Positions 1-11,525 of a stretch of 24,018 bases of DNA are shown one piece after another. Position numbers and translations under genes: made by a program. Under the pieces are notes generated by a model that saw only the letters and a list, made by a program, of their open reading frames with translations, was not told where the DNA came from and did not search any database. The stretch is from JABMRP01 sp964444795 (lineage in GTDB: Bacteria; Planctomycetota; Planctomycetia; Pirellulales; Thermoguttaceae), in contig CAYUIQ010000136.1 in NCBI GenBank assembly GCA_964444795.1, positions 1 through 24,018 on the forward strand, in the 5' to 3' direction. Position 1 is the first letter of the stretch, and each line of letters opens with the position of its first letter.

Positions 1-62
1 GTTCGTGTCGTCTTGGCCGCGACGGCCTCGGAGCGCCATCGTACGGAGTTTTGAGACAAAGC

Positions 63-1325
63 CTAGTCCTTCTTCCCCCCGACGGCCATCAAGTGCGATT
101 CGGTGCGGAGGTACATGACTCCGTCGGCCACGGCGGGCGTGGCGTGGGTGGGCTCTTCGAGATCGATTCGGGCGAGTTCCTCGAACTCCGTCGAGGCGGA
201 CAGGACGACCATCTCGCCGTCGCGCGTGATGCAGAAGATCCGGTCGCCCACGCGAATCGGCGAACAGAAGTAATTGCCCCCGACGCGCTCCTGCCAGTGG
301 ACTTTGCCCGTGGGCGCGTCGAGACAGGTGACCACGCCGCGATCGAACCAGGAGAAGAGCAGATCGCCGTAGGCCACGGGTGTGCATACGTATGGCAGCG
401 AGCCCTGGAGCTTGTAGGCCAGTTCCGGCTTGACGCCGGTTTCCGGGTTGCCCGGCCGCACGGCGATCATCTGCCGGCCGACGCCACCCACGCCGCAGCT
501 TCCGAAGATCAGCCCCGAGGCGATCACCGGCGAACTGGCCACGCGGTAGTTGAACTCGTCCAGTTCCCAAAACGGTTTGCCGGTGGCCGGGTCGAGGCTG
601 CTGATGCCGTGTGCCCAACTGTTGACGATTAACTGCGGGGGTCCTTCTTTGGGGCGATAGATGCAGGGCGTGGCAAAGGCCGCTTTGACCAGCCGCCGCT
701 CGGTCTCCCAGACCGTCTCGCCCGTCTTGCGGTCCAGCCCGACGATCGAACAGGGGCCGTCCTGTTCGTTGGCGACAATCAACAGATCGCCGTACAGTAT
801 CGGCGAGGCACCATGGCCGTGTTGCGATAGGAACGGCCCCAGGTCGCGCCGCCACAGCTCGCGACCGGTCTCTCGGTCCAGCGCCAAAACAACGTGGCGC
901 TCGGGATTGGCGAAGGCGAGGTAGACACGATCCTTGTCGACCGTCGGCGTGGAGGAGGCGTAGCTGTTGAACTCGTGCTTGGGATGCTCCATCGACTCCA
1001 GCCGCCGCTCCCAGATCAACCGGCCGTCGGAAGTGTTCAGGCAGCGGATCACCAGCGTGGCGTCTCCGTCGATTCCGCTGGTGACGAAGACCTGATTGCC
1101 CCAGACCACGGGCGACGAATGTCCGCGGCCGGGCAGCTTCACTCGCCAGCGGTAGTCGGCCGACGTCCAATGCGTCGGAATGGTGGTGGCCTGACTGACC
1201 CCCGAGCCGTTGGGTCCGCGGAAACGGGTCCACTGCTGCCCGCTCTCCTCTTGGCCGGCGCCGGAGGAACAGAAGGACAACACACAAACGAAAACCGGGA
1301 GCAGGAAGCAGACACGATGTCTCAT
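63..1325 (-). CDS. Secreted PQQ-like beta-propeller repeat protein
   Basis: Encodes 420 residues. Residues 1-24 form a signal peptide (Arg-rich start, Val/Leu/Phe core, then SSGAGQ), so the protein is probably periplasmic or otherwise exported. The mature N-terminus carries RFRGPNGSG (35-42), a motif frequent in planctomycete PQQ-like propellers. At least five blade motifs of the form D-x-x-TG-x-x-x-W are visible near residues 99-105, 150-158, 198-206, 245-253 and 336-344, which is the PQQ/quinoprotein-alcohol-dehydrogenase-like repeat. I see no haem-binding CxxCH and no separate catalytic domain, so enzyme activity is not implied; a binding or scaffold role is equally possible. Start: ATG at 1325 with GAGGA (1339-1335) nine bases upstream. 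It stands alone and is divergent from the protease gene. The fold is confident, the function unknown. Confidence 0.88.
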   Translation of the reverse strand: MRHRVCFLLPVFVCVLSFCSSGAGQEESGQQWTRFRGPNGSGVSQATTIPTHWTSADYRWRVKLPGRGHSSPVVWGNQVFVTSGIDGDATLVIRCLNTSDGRLIWERRLESMEHPKHEFNSYASSTPTVDKDRVYLAFANPERHVVLALDRETGRELWRRDLGPFLSQHGHGASPILYGDLLIVANEQDGPCSIVGLDRKTGETVWETERRLVKAAFATPCIYRPKEGPPQLIVNSWAHGISSLDPATGKPFWELDEFNYRVASSPVIASGLIFGSCGVGGVGRQMIAVRPGNPETGVKPELAYKLQGSLPYVCTPVAYGDLLFSWFDRGVVTCLDAPTGKVHWQERVGGNYFCSPIRVGDRIFCITRDGEMVVLSASTEFEELARIDLEEPTHATPAVADGVMYLRTESHLMAVGGKKD

Positions 1326-1334
1326 CGGGCGGAA

Positions 1335-1339
1335 TCCTC
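1335..1339 (-). promoter_or_regulatory. Ribosome binding site of the beta-propeller gene
   Basis: The minus strand reads GAGGA nine bases before the ATG at 1325. This supports that start over any upstream codon. Confidence 0.6.
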
Positions 1340-1393
1340 GAGGGGGGGCTTGGGTGGGCGATTTCGTCGGGCATCTCGGGTACCCGTGCCGGG

Positions 1394-1423
1394 ATTGTAC
1401 CCTGCCCGAGCATCACCTGTCGA
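1394..1423 (-). promoter_or_regulatory. Sigma-70-type promoter for the beta-propeller gene
   Basis: On the minus strand TCGACA (1423-1418, 5 of 6 to the -35 consensus) is followed after 18 bases by TACAAT (1399-1394, 5 of 6 to the -10 consensus). The predicted transcript start is near 1387, giving a leader of about 60 bases. The match is by eye only. Confidence 0.5.
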
Positions 1424-1623
1424 GCGAAGAGGGGTGCCGCTTAGCAAGGGCGGGTAAGCGTCGTGCCCCAACGCACGGGGGGTATCGAATTGCCTGGCAG
1501 CCCCGGCCGAACCGTCGCGATCCGCACTGCTCCGAACCGGGTGTTCCCCGCGGACGTAAAAGAGGTAGAGTAGTCGAGAGAAGAAGTAGGAAGAGCCGAT
1601 CACGCAGCGGATGTCGGTCGGCC

Positions 1624-1652
1624 TTGTGTCTGTCAGGGGATACGGATAGGAT
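1624..1652 (+). promoter_or_regulatory. Weak candidate promoter for the protease gene
   Basis: TTGTGT (1624-1629) and TAGGAT (1647-1652) are 17 bases apart, about 70 bases before the start codon. The hexamers match the consensus at only 3 and 4 of 6 positions, so this is a tentative call based mainly on spacing and position. Confidence 0.28.
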
Positions 1653-1722
1653 GAACGAGATGTTCACCTATCAGCAAATGTTACCTAAGTTTCCAGGTTT
1701 ACGGGGTCATTGAGGATCAAGC

Positions 1723-3780
1723 ATGAACGGTTTTCTTACGGCGGGCAGTCGCGTTGGTTGGACGGTGGTTCTGTTGGCAACATTGGCGTTTGTCGGCATT
1801 TTCTCGGTCGATCGTGCTGAAGCGGAGTTGGATGTCCCCAGCGCCAGCGACCGCCAGATCACTCGCGTGGTCGTCTACTTCATGAAGCAAGAGCACGTCT
1901 CGAAGCATCCCATGGACGACGAGATATCGGAGCGCGCATTCGACGGATTCCTCGAGTCGCTCGACGGCTGGAAGGTCTATTTCTACCAGTCGGATATCGA
2001 TAAGTTCGCCGAAAATCGGGATCAACTCGACAACATGGCCTTAAAGGGCGACATCAGCTTCGGCTACGAGGTGTTCAACGTCTTCTTGGACCGGATCGAC
2101 GAGCGAGTGACGATGATCGACGAGATTCTCGACGCGCCGCTGGATTTCACCATCGACGAGGAAGTGGTGACCGATCGCGAGGGCGTCTCGTATCCGAAGA
2201 CTCCGGCCGAGGCGAAGGAACGCTGGCGCAAGCGAATCAAGTACGAACTGCTGTTGTTGAAGTCGGGTAAGGACAAACTGGAAGGCGAAGAGGCGCTGGA
2301 GAAGGTCCGGCGGAGACATCACTACTTCGCCAAACGCATGCGCCAGACCGACAGCGACGAACTGCTGGAAATGTACCTCACTTCGCTGACCACGGCCTTC
2401 GATCCGCACACCACGTACATGTCGCCGCGAACGAAGGAAAACTTCGATATCGTCATGCGGTTGGAGTTGGACGGGATCGGCGCGGAACTGTCCGGTGAAG
2501 ACGGCTATACCATCGTCCGCAAGGTCGTGCCCGGCGGAGCCGCCGCCCGCGACGGACGCCTCAAGATCGACGACAAGATCATCGGTGTCGGACAGGAGGA
2601 AGACGGCGAGATCGTCAATACGGTCGAGATGAAGCTCTCCGACGTGGTCAATCTGATCCGCGGTCCCCGCAACACGGTCGTTCGCTTGCAGGTATTGCCG
2701 GCCGACGGAGAAAAAGACGAAAAGCGCATCTACAACATTACCCGCGATAAGATCAAGCTGACCGACTCCGCGGCGCGAGGCGAAATCATCGAAGAGGGTG
2801 CCAAATCGGACGGTACGCCCTACAAGATCGGCGTGATCAACCTGCCCAGTTTCTACATGGACATGGACGCCGCGCGGGCGGGAGTGCGCGACTTCAAGAG
2901 TTGTACCCGCGATGTGAGCCGGCTGCTGGAAGGCTTCAACGAGAAGAAAGTCGACGCGGTGGTTCTCGATCTGCGGCACAACACGGGCGGCGCGTTGCGC
3001 GAGGCGGTCAACCTGACCGGCCTGTTCCTGGACCAGGGGCCGGTCGTCCAGGTGAAGAACTCGCGCGGACAGGTCACGCCGGACCACGATCGTTTCCCCG
3101 GGGCGGTTTGGGACGGACCGCTGGTGGTTCTGGTCAGCAAGTTCAGCGCCAGCGCCAGCGAGATCCTCGCCGGCGCGATCCAAGATTACGAGCGGGGGCT
3201 GATCGTCGGCGACCACTCGACCCACGGCAAGGGAACGGTGCAGAGTCTCATGGATCTGGGCCGGCAACTGTACAGCGCGCCGGGGAAGATGGGGGCGCTG
3301 AAGATCACCATCAACCAGTTCTACCGGCCCAGCGGCGACAGCACGCAGAAACGGGGCGTCGTCTCCGACATCGAGTTGCCCGCCCTGACCACGTACCTCG
3401 ACATCGGCGAGGCCGATCTCGACTATCCCCTGGAGTTTGATCGCGTCGACCCGATGAAGTTCAAGAAACTGGACCTCGTCGACAAAGGGCTCTGCGAACG
3501 GCTCGGACAACTCTCCAGCCAGCGACGTTTGGAATCGGAGGATTTCAAGAAGGTGCTCGAGCGGATCGCCCTGTACAAGGAGTTCAAGAAGAAGAAATTG
3601 GCGACGCTGAACGAAGAGAAGTTCATGGCCGAACGGGCGAAATTGAACGTCGACAAGGAAGAGGAAAAGACGTTCGAGGAAATGAACAAGCCCGACCGCC
3701 CCGTCGTCGATCGCAACTACTACTTCGACGAGGCCCTGGCCATCACGCTGGACTATCTCAGCGCCATGGGCACGAATTGA
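1723..3780 (+). CDS. prc: Tail-specific (carboxy-terminal processing) protease, S41 family
   Basis: Encodes 685 residues, close to E. coli Prc/Tsp (about 680). A signal peptide or N-terminal membrane anchor spans about 1-34, ending in RAEA, so it acts in the periplasm. The order is N-terminal Tsp domain (about 40-240), PDZ domain (about 247-325, with DGIGAEL and VVPGGAA), S41 peptidase core (about 350-560) and a C-terminal Tsp extension (about 570-685). The catalytic Ser477 lies in SASASE (475-480) and Lys503 in HGKGTVQ, and Asp488 matches the position of E. coli Asp441. The loop before the lysine is one residue longer than in E. coli. DLRHNTGGAL is the family's DLRxNGGG segment. Start: ATG with GAGGA at 1712-1716. 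The family cleaves proteins with non-polar C-termini. The gene is monocistronic, with its end six bases from the convergent gene's end. ctpA is an equally usable name. Confidence 0.95.
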   Translation: MNGFLTAGSRVGWTVVLLATLAFVGIFSVDRAEAELDVPSASDRQITRVVVYFMKQEHVSKHPMDDEISERAFDGFLESLDGWKVYFYQSDIDKFAENRDQLDNMALKGDISFGYEVFNVFLDRIDERVTMIDEILDAPLDFTIDEEVVTDREGVSYPKTPAEAKERWRKRIKYELLLLKSGKDKLEGEEALEKVRRRHHYFAKRMRQTDSDELLEMYLTSLTTAFDPHTTYMSPRTKENFDIVMRLELDGIGAELSGEDGYTIVRKVVPGGAAARDGRLKIDDKIIGVGQEEDGEIVNTVEMKLSDVVNLIRGPRNTVVRLQVLPADGEKDEKRIYNITRDKIKLTDSAARGEIIEEGAKSDGTPYKIGVINLPSFYMDMDAARAGVRDFKSCTRDVSRLLEGFNEKKVDAVVLDLRHNTGGALREAVNLTGLFLDQGPVVQVKNSRGQVTPDHDRFPGAVWDGPLVVLVSKFSASASEILAGAIQDYERGLIVGDHSTHGKGTVQSLMDLGRQLYSAPGKMGALKITINQFYRPSGDSTQKRGVVSDIELPALTTYLDIGEADLDYPLEFDRVDPMKFKKLDLVDKGLCERLGQLSSQRRLESEDFKKVLERIALYKEFKKKKLATLNEEKFMAERAKLNVDKEEEKTFEEMNKPDRPVVDRNYYFDEALAITLDYLSAMGTN

Positions 3781-3786
3781 GCGCGG

Positions 3787-4731
3787 CTACAACGCTTCCG
3801 ACTCGGCACGAATGGCCAGCGTGACCCGGGTGGCTTCTTCGGTCGCCCGGGTCAGTTTCAGGTCGAGCCGGGCTCCGTGCGGGAGAATCTGTGCTTGCTT
3901 GATTCGTGCCTCGGGGCCCTCGTATTGCTCGACCGAAAGCTGCGGCGAGCGTCGAAAGGGCGGACAGAAGGCGACGTGAACGTTGGTCGTTCGCTGACCG
4001 GCCACGAACGGCGCACGAATCCACCCTTGCAGAATCTCGCCTCCAGAGGCATCAAGGCGGCGGGTGAAATGCTGCACGACGTTCTCCTCGGGCATCTCCG
4101 AGGAGTTCGCGTCGCCGTTCTCGGTGGCGAATGTTGCCGCCGAGACGTCTGAAAGAGAAACCCCCGGCGGGGAAGCATCGGCGGGAGATTCAGCGGCAGA
4201 TTCGGCGACCGCGGGCCGCGAGGACTCCGTCGTATCGCCGTGCGGGACTTGCGTTGCCGGTCGGCAGGGGACATTCTTGGCTCGTCCGGCCACGCGGCCG
4301 GCGGTCCACCATCCGCCCAACTCACCCGCGGCAAGAATCGACCAGAGGGCGATCCATCCGCCGGTCGAACCGCCGGGCAGCGTCAAGGCAAGACCGGCCA
4401 GCAACAACGGGGCCGTCGGCAGCCACGCGAGCCATCGCCGGTGGGGAGTGGTCGATCGAGACCGAACCGCGCGAAGCAAGGTTCGCGCCGCGGCCGAAGT
4501 GACCGCCAGCAACATGCCGACGGCGGCCATCGCCGGGCCGGTCAGCGGCGTGTGCAGCGCGCCGGCGACGCGTCGCTCGAAGAGCACCACGGCCGCCAGA
4601 CCGAGCAATCCCAAGAGAACGCCGCCCGCCAAGCCCATCCACGGGTTGCCGGCAATCCCGGCACGGGTCACCGGGGCCGGAGATTCGACCTGGATGGAAG
4701 TCGCGGCAACGGGGGATACGGCAGTGTTCAT
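3787..4731 (-). CDS. Membrane protein of unknown function
   Basis: Encodes 314 residues from the ATG at 4731. An in-frame TTG at 4749 would add six residues but has no ribosome site. About four hydrophobic helices occur in the first half (around 27-50, 60-82, 105-125 and 125-145), separated by Arg-rich loops such as RAVRSRSTTPHRR. A Ser/Ala/Pro/Glu-rich linker of about 60 residues follows. The C-terminal soluble domain (about 225-314) starts near VVQHFTRR, contains EILQGWIRAPF and a VHVAFCPPF segment, and looks folded. I do not recognise a named family. It lies 41 bases downstream of metK on the same strand and could be read from the metK transcript. Its 3' end is six bases from that of the convergent protease gene, leaving no room for a separate terminator. 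Confidence 0.75.
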   Translation of the reverse strand: MNTAVSPVAATSIQVESPAPVTRAGIAGNPWMGLAGGVLLGLLGLAAVVLFERRVAGALHTPLTGPAMAAVGMLLAVTSAAARTLLRAVRSRSTTPHRRWLAWLPTAPLLLAGLALTLPGGSTGGWIALWSILAAGELGGWWTAGRVAGRAKNVPCRPATQVPHGDTTESSRPAVAESAAESPADASPPGVSLSDVSAATFATENGDANSSEMPEENVVQHFTRRLDASGGEILQGWIRAPFVAGQRTTNVHVAFCPPFRRSPQLSVEQYEGPEARIKQAQILPHGARLDLKLTRATEEATRVTLAIRAESEAL

Positions 4732-4772
4732 CTGGAGTCCGCTGGCCAAATGCCCGAGTCACGCCGCGCCGA

Positions 4773-5957
4773 TTACTGGGCGACCGAAAGACCGGCAACC
4801 GCTTCGCGCAGTTCGTCGACCCGATCGGTCTTTTCCCAAGTGAATTCCGTTTCCGTGCGGCCGAAATGCCCGCCGGCGGCCGTCCGCCGGAAGATCGGAC
4901 GCCGGAGATCGAGGTAGTCGATAATCGCTGCCGGCGACAGCGGGAAGACTTCCTTGACCAATTGGCAGAGCCGTGCGTCGTCGACGGTACCGGTTCCCTC
5001 GGTATCGACAAACACACTCACTGGCTCGGAAACACCAATGGCGTAGGCCAACTGCACCTCGCAGCGCCGGGCCAATCCGGCGGCCACCAGGTTCTTGGCC
5101 ACATGACGGGCCATGTAGGCCGCGCTGCGATCCACCTTCGTCGGATCCTTGCCGCTAAACGCGCCGCCTCCGTGACGACCCCAGCCGCCGTACGTATCGA
5201 CGATAATCTTGCGGCCCGTCAGACCACAATCGCCGTGCGGACCGCCGACCACGAACCGGCCCGTCGGGTTGACGTGATAGGTGATCTCGCCGTTCACCAG
5301 TTCCTCGGGCAGCACCGACTTGATGATCTTCTCGATGACAAACTCGCGGATGTCCTCCGACGGGACGTCGGGGCCATGCTGTGTCGAGACGACGACCGTG
5401 TCGATCCGAACCGGGGTCGTGCCGTCGTACTCCACCGTTACCTGGCTCTTGCTGTCGGGACGCAGCCAGTCGACCTCGCCGTTTTGGCGCGCCGCGGTCA
5501 GGCGGTTGAGGATGCGGTGCGACAAGGCGATGGGCAGCGGCATCAGCTCCGGCGTATCGTCGCAGGCGTAGCCGAACATCAACCCCTGATCTCCCGCTCC
5601 CACGTCCTTGCCCGACGACTCGTCGGAGTCGACTCCCCTGGCGATGTCCGGGCTCTGCCGGTCGAGCGAGACCATCACGGCGCAGGTGTCGGCGCAGATG
5701 CCCATCTCGTCGTCGGTATACCCCACCTCGCGGATGACCTGGCGAACGACGTCGGCGTAGTCGATCACGGCGGCGGTGGTGATTTCACCGGCCACGATGG
5801 CGATTCCCGTGGTGACCATCGTCTCGCAGGCCACGCGACTGTACGGATCCTGGGCAAAAAGCGCGTCCAGAATGCCGTCGGATATCTGATCGGCCAGTTT
5901 GTCGGGATGCCCCATGCTCACCGATTCGCTGGTAAATAGGTACTTACCCTGTGCCAC
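4773..5957 (-). CDS. metK: S-adenosylmethionine synthetase
   Basis: Encodes 394 residues, the normal family length. It makes S-adenosylmethionine from methionine and ATP in the cytoplasm. Family signatures are intact: HPDK (17-20) in the ATP-binding segment, GAGDQG (120-125), DCGLTGRK (243-250), and the Gly-rich block GGGAFSGKDPTKVDRSA (263-279) that contacts ATP phosphates. The start is GTG at 5957, giving V/M-AQGKYLFTSES; AGGAGGA lies nine bases upstream, and the longer open frame to 6278 overlaps waaA and lacks homology. A near-consensus promoter lies just upstream, so it can be transcribed apart from secA-waaA. The function is certain. Confidence 0.98.
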   Translation of the reverse strand: MAQGKYLFTSESVSMGHPDKLADQISDGILDALFAQDPYSRVACETMVTTGIAIVAGEITTAAVIDYADVVRQVIREVGYTDDEMGICADTCAVMVSLDRQSPDIARGVDSDESSGKDVGAGDQGLMFGYACDDTPELMPLPIALSHRILNRLTAARQNGEVDWLRPDSKSQVTVEYDGTTPVRIDTVVVSTQHGPDVPSEDIREFVIEKIIKSVLPEELVNGEITYHVNPTGRFVVGGPHGDCGLTGRKIIVDTYGGWGRHGGGAFSGKDPTKVDRSAAYMARHVAKNLVAAGLARRCEVQLAYAIGVSEPVSVFVDTEGTGTVDDARLCQLVKEVFPLSPAAIIDYLDLRRPIFRRTAAGGHFGRTETEFTWEKTDRVDELREAVAGLSVAQ

Positions 5958-5965
5958 GGGTTTCT

Positions 5966-5972
5966 TCCTCCT
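5966..5972 (-). promoter_or_regulatory. Ribosome binding site that fixes the metK GTG start
   Basis: The minus strand reads AGGAGGA nine bases before the GTG at 5957. No ATG in the right frame lies near the conserved N-terminus, so this site decides the start. Confidence 0.75.
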
Positions 5973-6026
5973 CACGAGGTATGGGAAGTGCGGGGGGTGC
6001 CGCGAGGTATTCGTATCGAACAGGTT

Positions 6027-6056
6027 ATTATAGAGCGGCGCGGCGGTTGACGACAA
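6027..6056 (-). promoter_or_regulatory. Sigma-70-type promoter of metK
   Basis: On the minus strand TTGTCG (6056-6051, 4 of 6) is followed after 18 bases by TATAAT (6032-6027, a perfect -10). The predicted transcript start is near 6020, leaving a leader of about 60 bases. The promoter falls in the waaA-metK gap, so metK need not depend on read-through from secA. Confidence 0.6.
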
Positions 6057-6085
6057 GCGCTCCTGCCGACACACGTGTCCCGTCC

Positions 6086-7438
6086 CTACTGGTTGGGGGT
6101 GACCGTCCGGCTTCTCCGGCCGTGTGGCGGGCCATGTGCGCCTCGGGATGCTTGGCGAGGACCTTCGACCAGCGGCGCCAGCAGGTCGGCCGTTCGCTCG
6201 GTGGCCCCCTGCTGCCGGTCGACCAGTGTCGCGGCTCGATGTCCCAAACCGGCCGCGTAGCCGCGATCCGTCAAGCATCGCCGCACGAACGCCTCCAACT
6301 CCGCCCGATCGGCGACCACGACGGCCGCTTCCTGATCGAGCATCATGGCCACGATGTCGCGGAAGTTACGTGTATTGGGGCCGAAGCAGACGGCCGCCCC
6401 GTAAGCCGCCGGTTCGATCATGTTCTGCCCGCCGCGCCGTCCCAGGCTACCGCCGACAAAGGCCACCCGCGCCGCTCCCCACCAATCGCCCAGTTCGCCG
6501 ACCGTGTCGACCAGCAGCACCCGCTCCGCAGTCGGTGCGATGCCGTTGTCTAGTTGACTTCGCCGCTGCCAGGGGATCCCCGAGGCGTCGAGCATCCGAG
6601 CAACCGCATCGAATCGCTCCGGATGCCGGGGCACGAGGATCAGGCGTAGCTTGGGCCAGCCGTCTCGTAGCCGGCGGTAGACGGCCAGGGCGATCTCTTC
6701 CTCGGGCTCCTGCGTGCTGCCGGCGAGAAAGACGATATCCTCGTCGGCGATGCCGGTCAGACGTCGAAGTGCGGTCGTTCTCGGGTTATTGCGATCGGCC
6801 CGGGCACCGTCGAACTTCATCGACCCGGTCACCCGAACCGCCGACGCCGGTGCCCCCAGCGCCTCGAATCGGCCGGCGTAGGTATCGTCTTGCACGGCCA
6901 CCAGATCGAGTTGCCGTAGAAGTCGAGCCGCCAGAGGTCGAATTCGGCGGTAGCCGCGAAAACTGTGTTCGCTGAGCCGACCGTTGATAATCGCCACGCG
7001 GGCTCCGGAGCGACGCGCGGCGCCGATCAGGTTGGGCCACAGTTCCAGCTCGGCAAGGACCAAGAGGTTCGGGCGGATTCGCCGCATCGCCGCGGCGACG
7101 GCCCAACTGAAATCGAGCGGACAGTAGAAGACGGTAAGCTGGGGATATTTACGCCGGGCCAGCGCCATGCCGGTCTTCGTGGTGGTCGAGACGACGCACT
7201 GCCACTCGGGGTGGCGCCGGGCGATTTCTTCGATCAGCGGGGCCAGCAGGTTCACCTCGCCCACGCTGACGGCGTGAAGCCAAAGACACGGCCGCCGGCC
7301 GGCGCGTCGCGGTACCCGGCCGAGGAACTTGGCCGCATACCCCCGGCGATATTTTCCCGCGCGCAGGGATTGAATCAACAGATAGGGCAACGAGACCGCC
7401 AGCAAGGCGAGATAGACGAGGTTCAGCAGGTATCGCAT
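6086..7438 (-). CDS. waaA: 3-deoxy-D-manno-octulosonic acid (Kdo) transferase
   Basis: Encodes 450 residues, slightly longer than the usual 420-430. It transfers Kdo from CMP-Kdo to the lipid A precursor at the inner face of the cytoplasmic membrane. Residues 4-24 form the N-terminal membrane anchor. HAVSVGE (55-61) is the family hallmark; its Glu61 corresponds to the catalytic base of characterised WaaA enzymes. Other matches are STTTKTG, PLDFSW, ELELWPN and the C-terminal nucleotide-binding region with GSTQEPEEE and EPAAYGAAVCFGPNTRNF. The last 30 residues are Arg/His-rich and likely not part of the fold. Start: ATG at 7438. It begins 41 bases after the secA stop, consistent with a secA-waaA transcript. 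Whether it adds one or two Kdo units cannot be told. Confidence 0.95.
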   Translation of the reverse strand: MRYLLNLVYLALLAVSLPYLLIQSLRAGKYRRGYAAKFLGRVPRRAGRRPCLWLHAVSVGEVNLLAPLIEEIARRHPEWQCVVSTTTKTGMALARRKYPQLTVFYCPLDFSWAVAAAMRRIRPNLLVLAELELWPNLIGAARRSGARVAIINGRLSEHSFRGYRRIRPLAARLLRQLDLVAVQDDTYAGRFEALGAPASAVRVTGSMKFDGARADRNNPRTTALRRLTGIADEDIVFLAGSTQEPEEEIALAVYRRLRDGWPKLRLILVPRHPERFDAVARMLDASGIPWQRRSQLDNGIAPTAERVLLVDTVGELGDWWGAARVAFVGGSLGRRGGQNMIEPAAYGAAVCFGPNTRNFRDIVAMMLDQEAAVVVADRAELEAFVRRCLTDRGYAAGLGHRAATLVDRQQGATERTADLLAPLVEGPRQASRGAHGPPHGRRSRTVTPNQ

Positions 7439-7479
7439 CAGGGCTTCCCTTCCCCAAGCGTGGCGGACGGGGATCGAAC

Positions 7480-11205
<3,726 letters not shown>

Positions 11206-11317
11206 GGTGATTGAGCGAGAACCTCTGCGCGAAAGAAAACGGCGGGAAACCCTTCGTTTCGGCGGCCGGCGCGGCAACGGATTCCCCGGCCAGCCAAAAC
11301 GGGGGGAGAGTGTACTC

Positions 11318-11339
11318 CAATATAAAAGCCCTTATATTG
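11318..11339. repeat. 8-bp inverted repeat in the secA upstream region
   Basis: CAATATAA (11318-11325) and TTATATTG (11332-11339) are perfect reverse complements around a 6-base centre. The repeat overlaps the candidate secA -10 region, which fits an operator or a leader hairpin. It is too AT-rich for a strong RNA hairpin. Confidence 0.55.
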
Positions 11340-11362
11340 TACAACTTGGCACGAGCGGTCAA
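11334..11362 (-). promoter_or_regulatory. Candidate promoter of the secA-waaA operon
   Basis: On the minus strand TTGACC (11362-11357, 5 of 6) precedes CAATAT (11339-11334) by 17 bases, or TACAAT (11341-11336, 5 of 6) by 15 bases. One of these is probably the -10 box. The implied leader is about 120 bases. Confidence 0.4.
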
Positions 11363-11514
11363 GAAGGGGAGTTCGCGAAAACCTGCTGAGGAAGTGAACG
11401 CCCGCACTTCGCCCTCCCGGTACACGGGGGGCACGGATAGCGGACCATCTCGTTTCCCGCTCTAATAAACCGCCGACACCGACCCCACCGAACTGCCTGT
11501 CGGCCGACGCAATC

Positions 11515-11518
11515 GAGG
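11515..11518 (+). promoter_or_regulatory. Ribosome binding site that supports a TTG start
   Basis: GAGG lies seven bases before TTG at 11526. The hydrolase gene has no ATG or GTG near its conserved N-terminus, so this site supports the TTG. Confidence 0.45.
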
Positions 11519-11525
11519 CCCCCCC

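Larger units (their letters stand above)
1326..1722. other. Divergent intergenic region (397 bp)
   Basis: This spacer separates the beta-propeller gene (-) from the protease gene (+). It holds the two candidate promoters listed here and a short hairpin (CGTGC 1462-1466 with GCACG 1473-1477). The last 100 bases are visibly more AT-rich than the rest. Short open frames here have no ribosome site and no recognisable product, so I call no gene. Confidence 0.6.
11206..11525. other. Divergent intergenic region (320 bp)
   Basis: This spacer lies between secA (-) and the hydrolase gene (+). It contains an AT-rich island (11318-11341) inside GC-rich DNA, with an 8-bp inverted repeat and a candidate secA promoter. 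TCTAAT (11461-11466) could be a -10 box for the plus-strand operon, but no good -35 box accompanies it. No gene is supported here. Confidence 0.6.

Noticed and set aside
2041..3510. Open frame of 489 codons opposite the prc gene
   Set aside because: Same codon-aligned antisense effect; the sense strand carries an intact protease with its catalytic residues.
5958..6020. Possible SAM riboswitch or ribosome-site hairpin in the metK leader
   Set aside because: The leader is only about 60 bases and does not show a SAM-I or SAM-II core. The possible CCTC/GAGG pairing is four base pairs, too weak to call.
11206..11277. Longer secA start at TTG 11277
   Set aside because: The added residues are Arg-rich and not SecA-like; homology begins at the ATG at 11205.
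11346..11361. TTGGCACG, suggestive of a sigma-54 promoter
   Set aside because: The GC dinucleotide required at the -12 position is missing (CA is found there), so the site does not fit.
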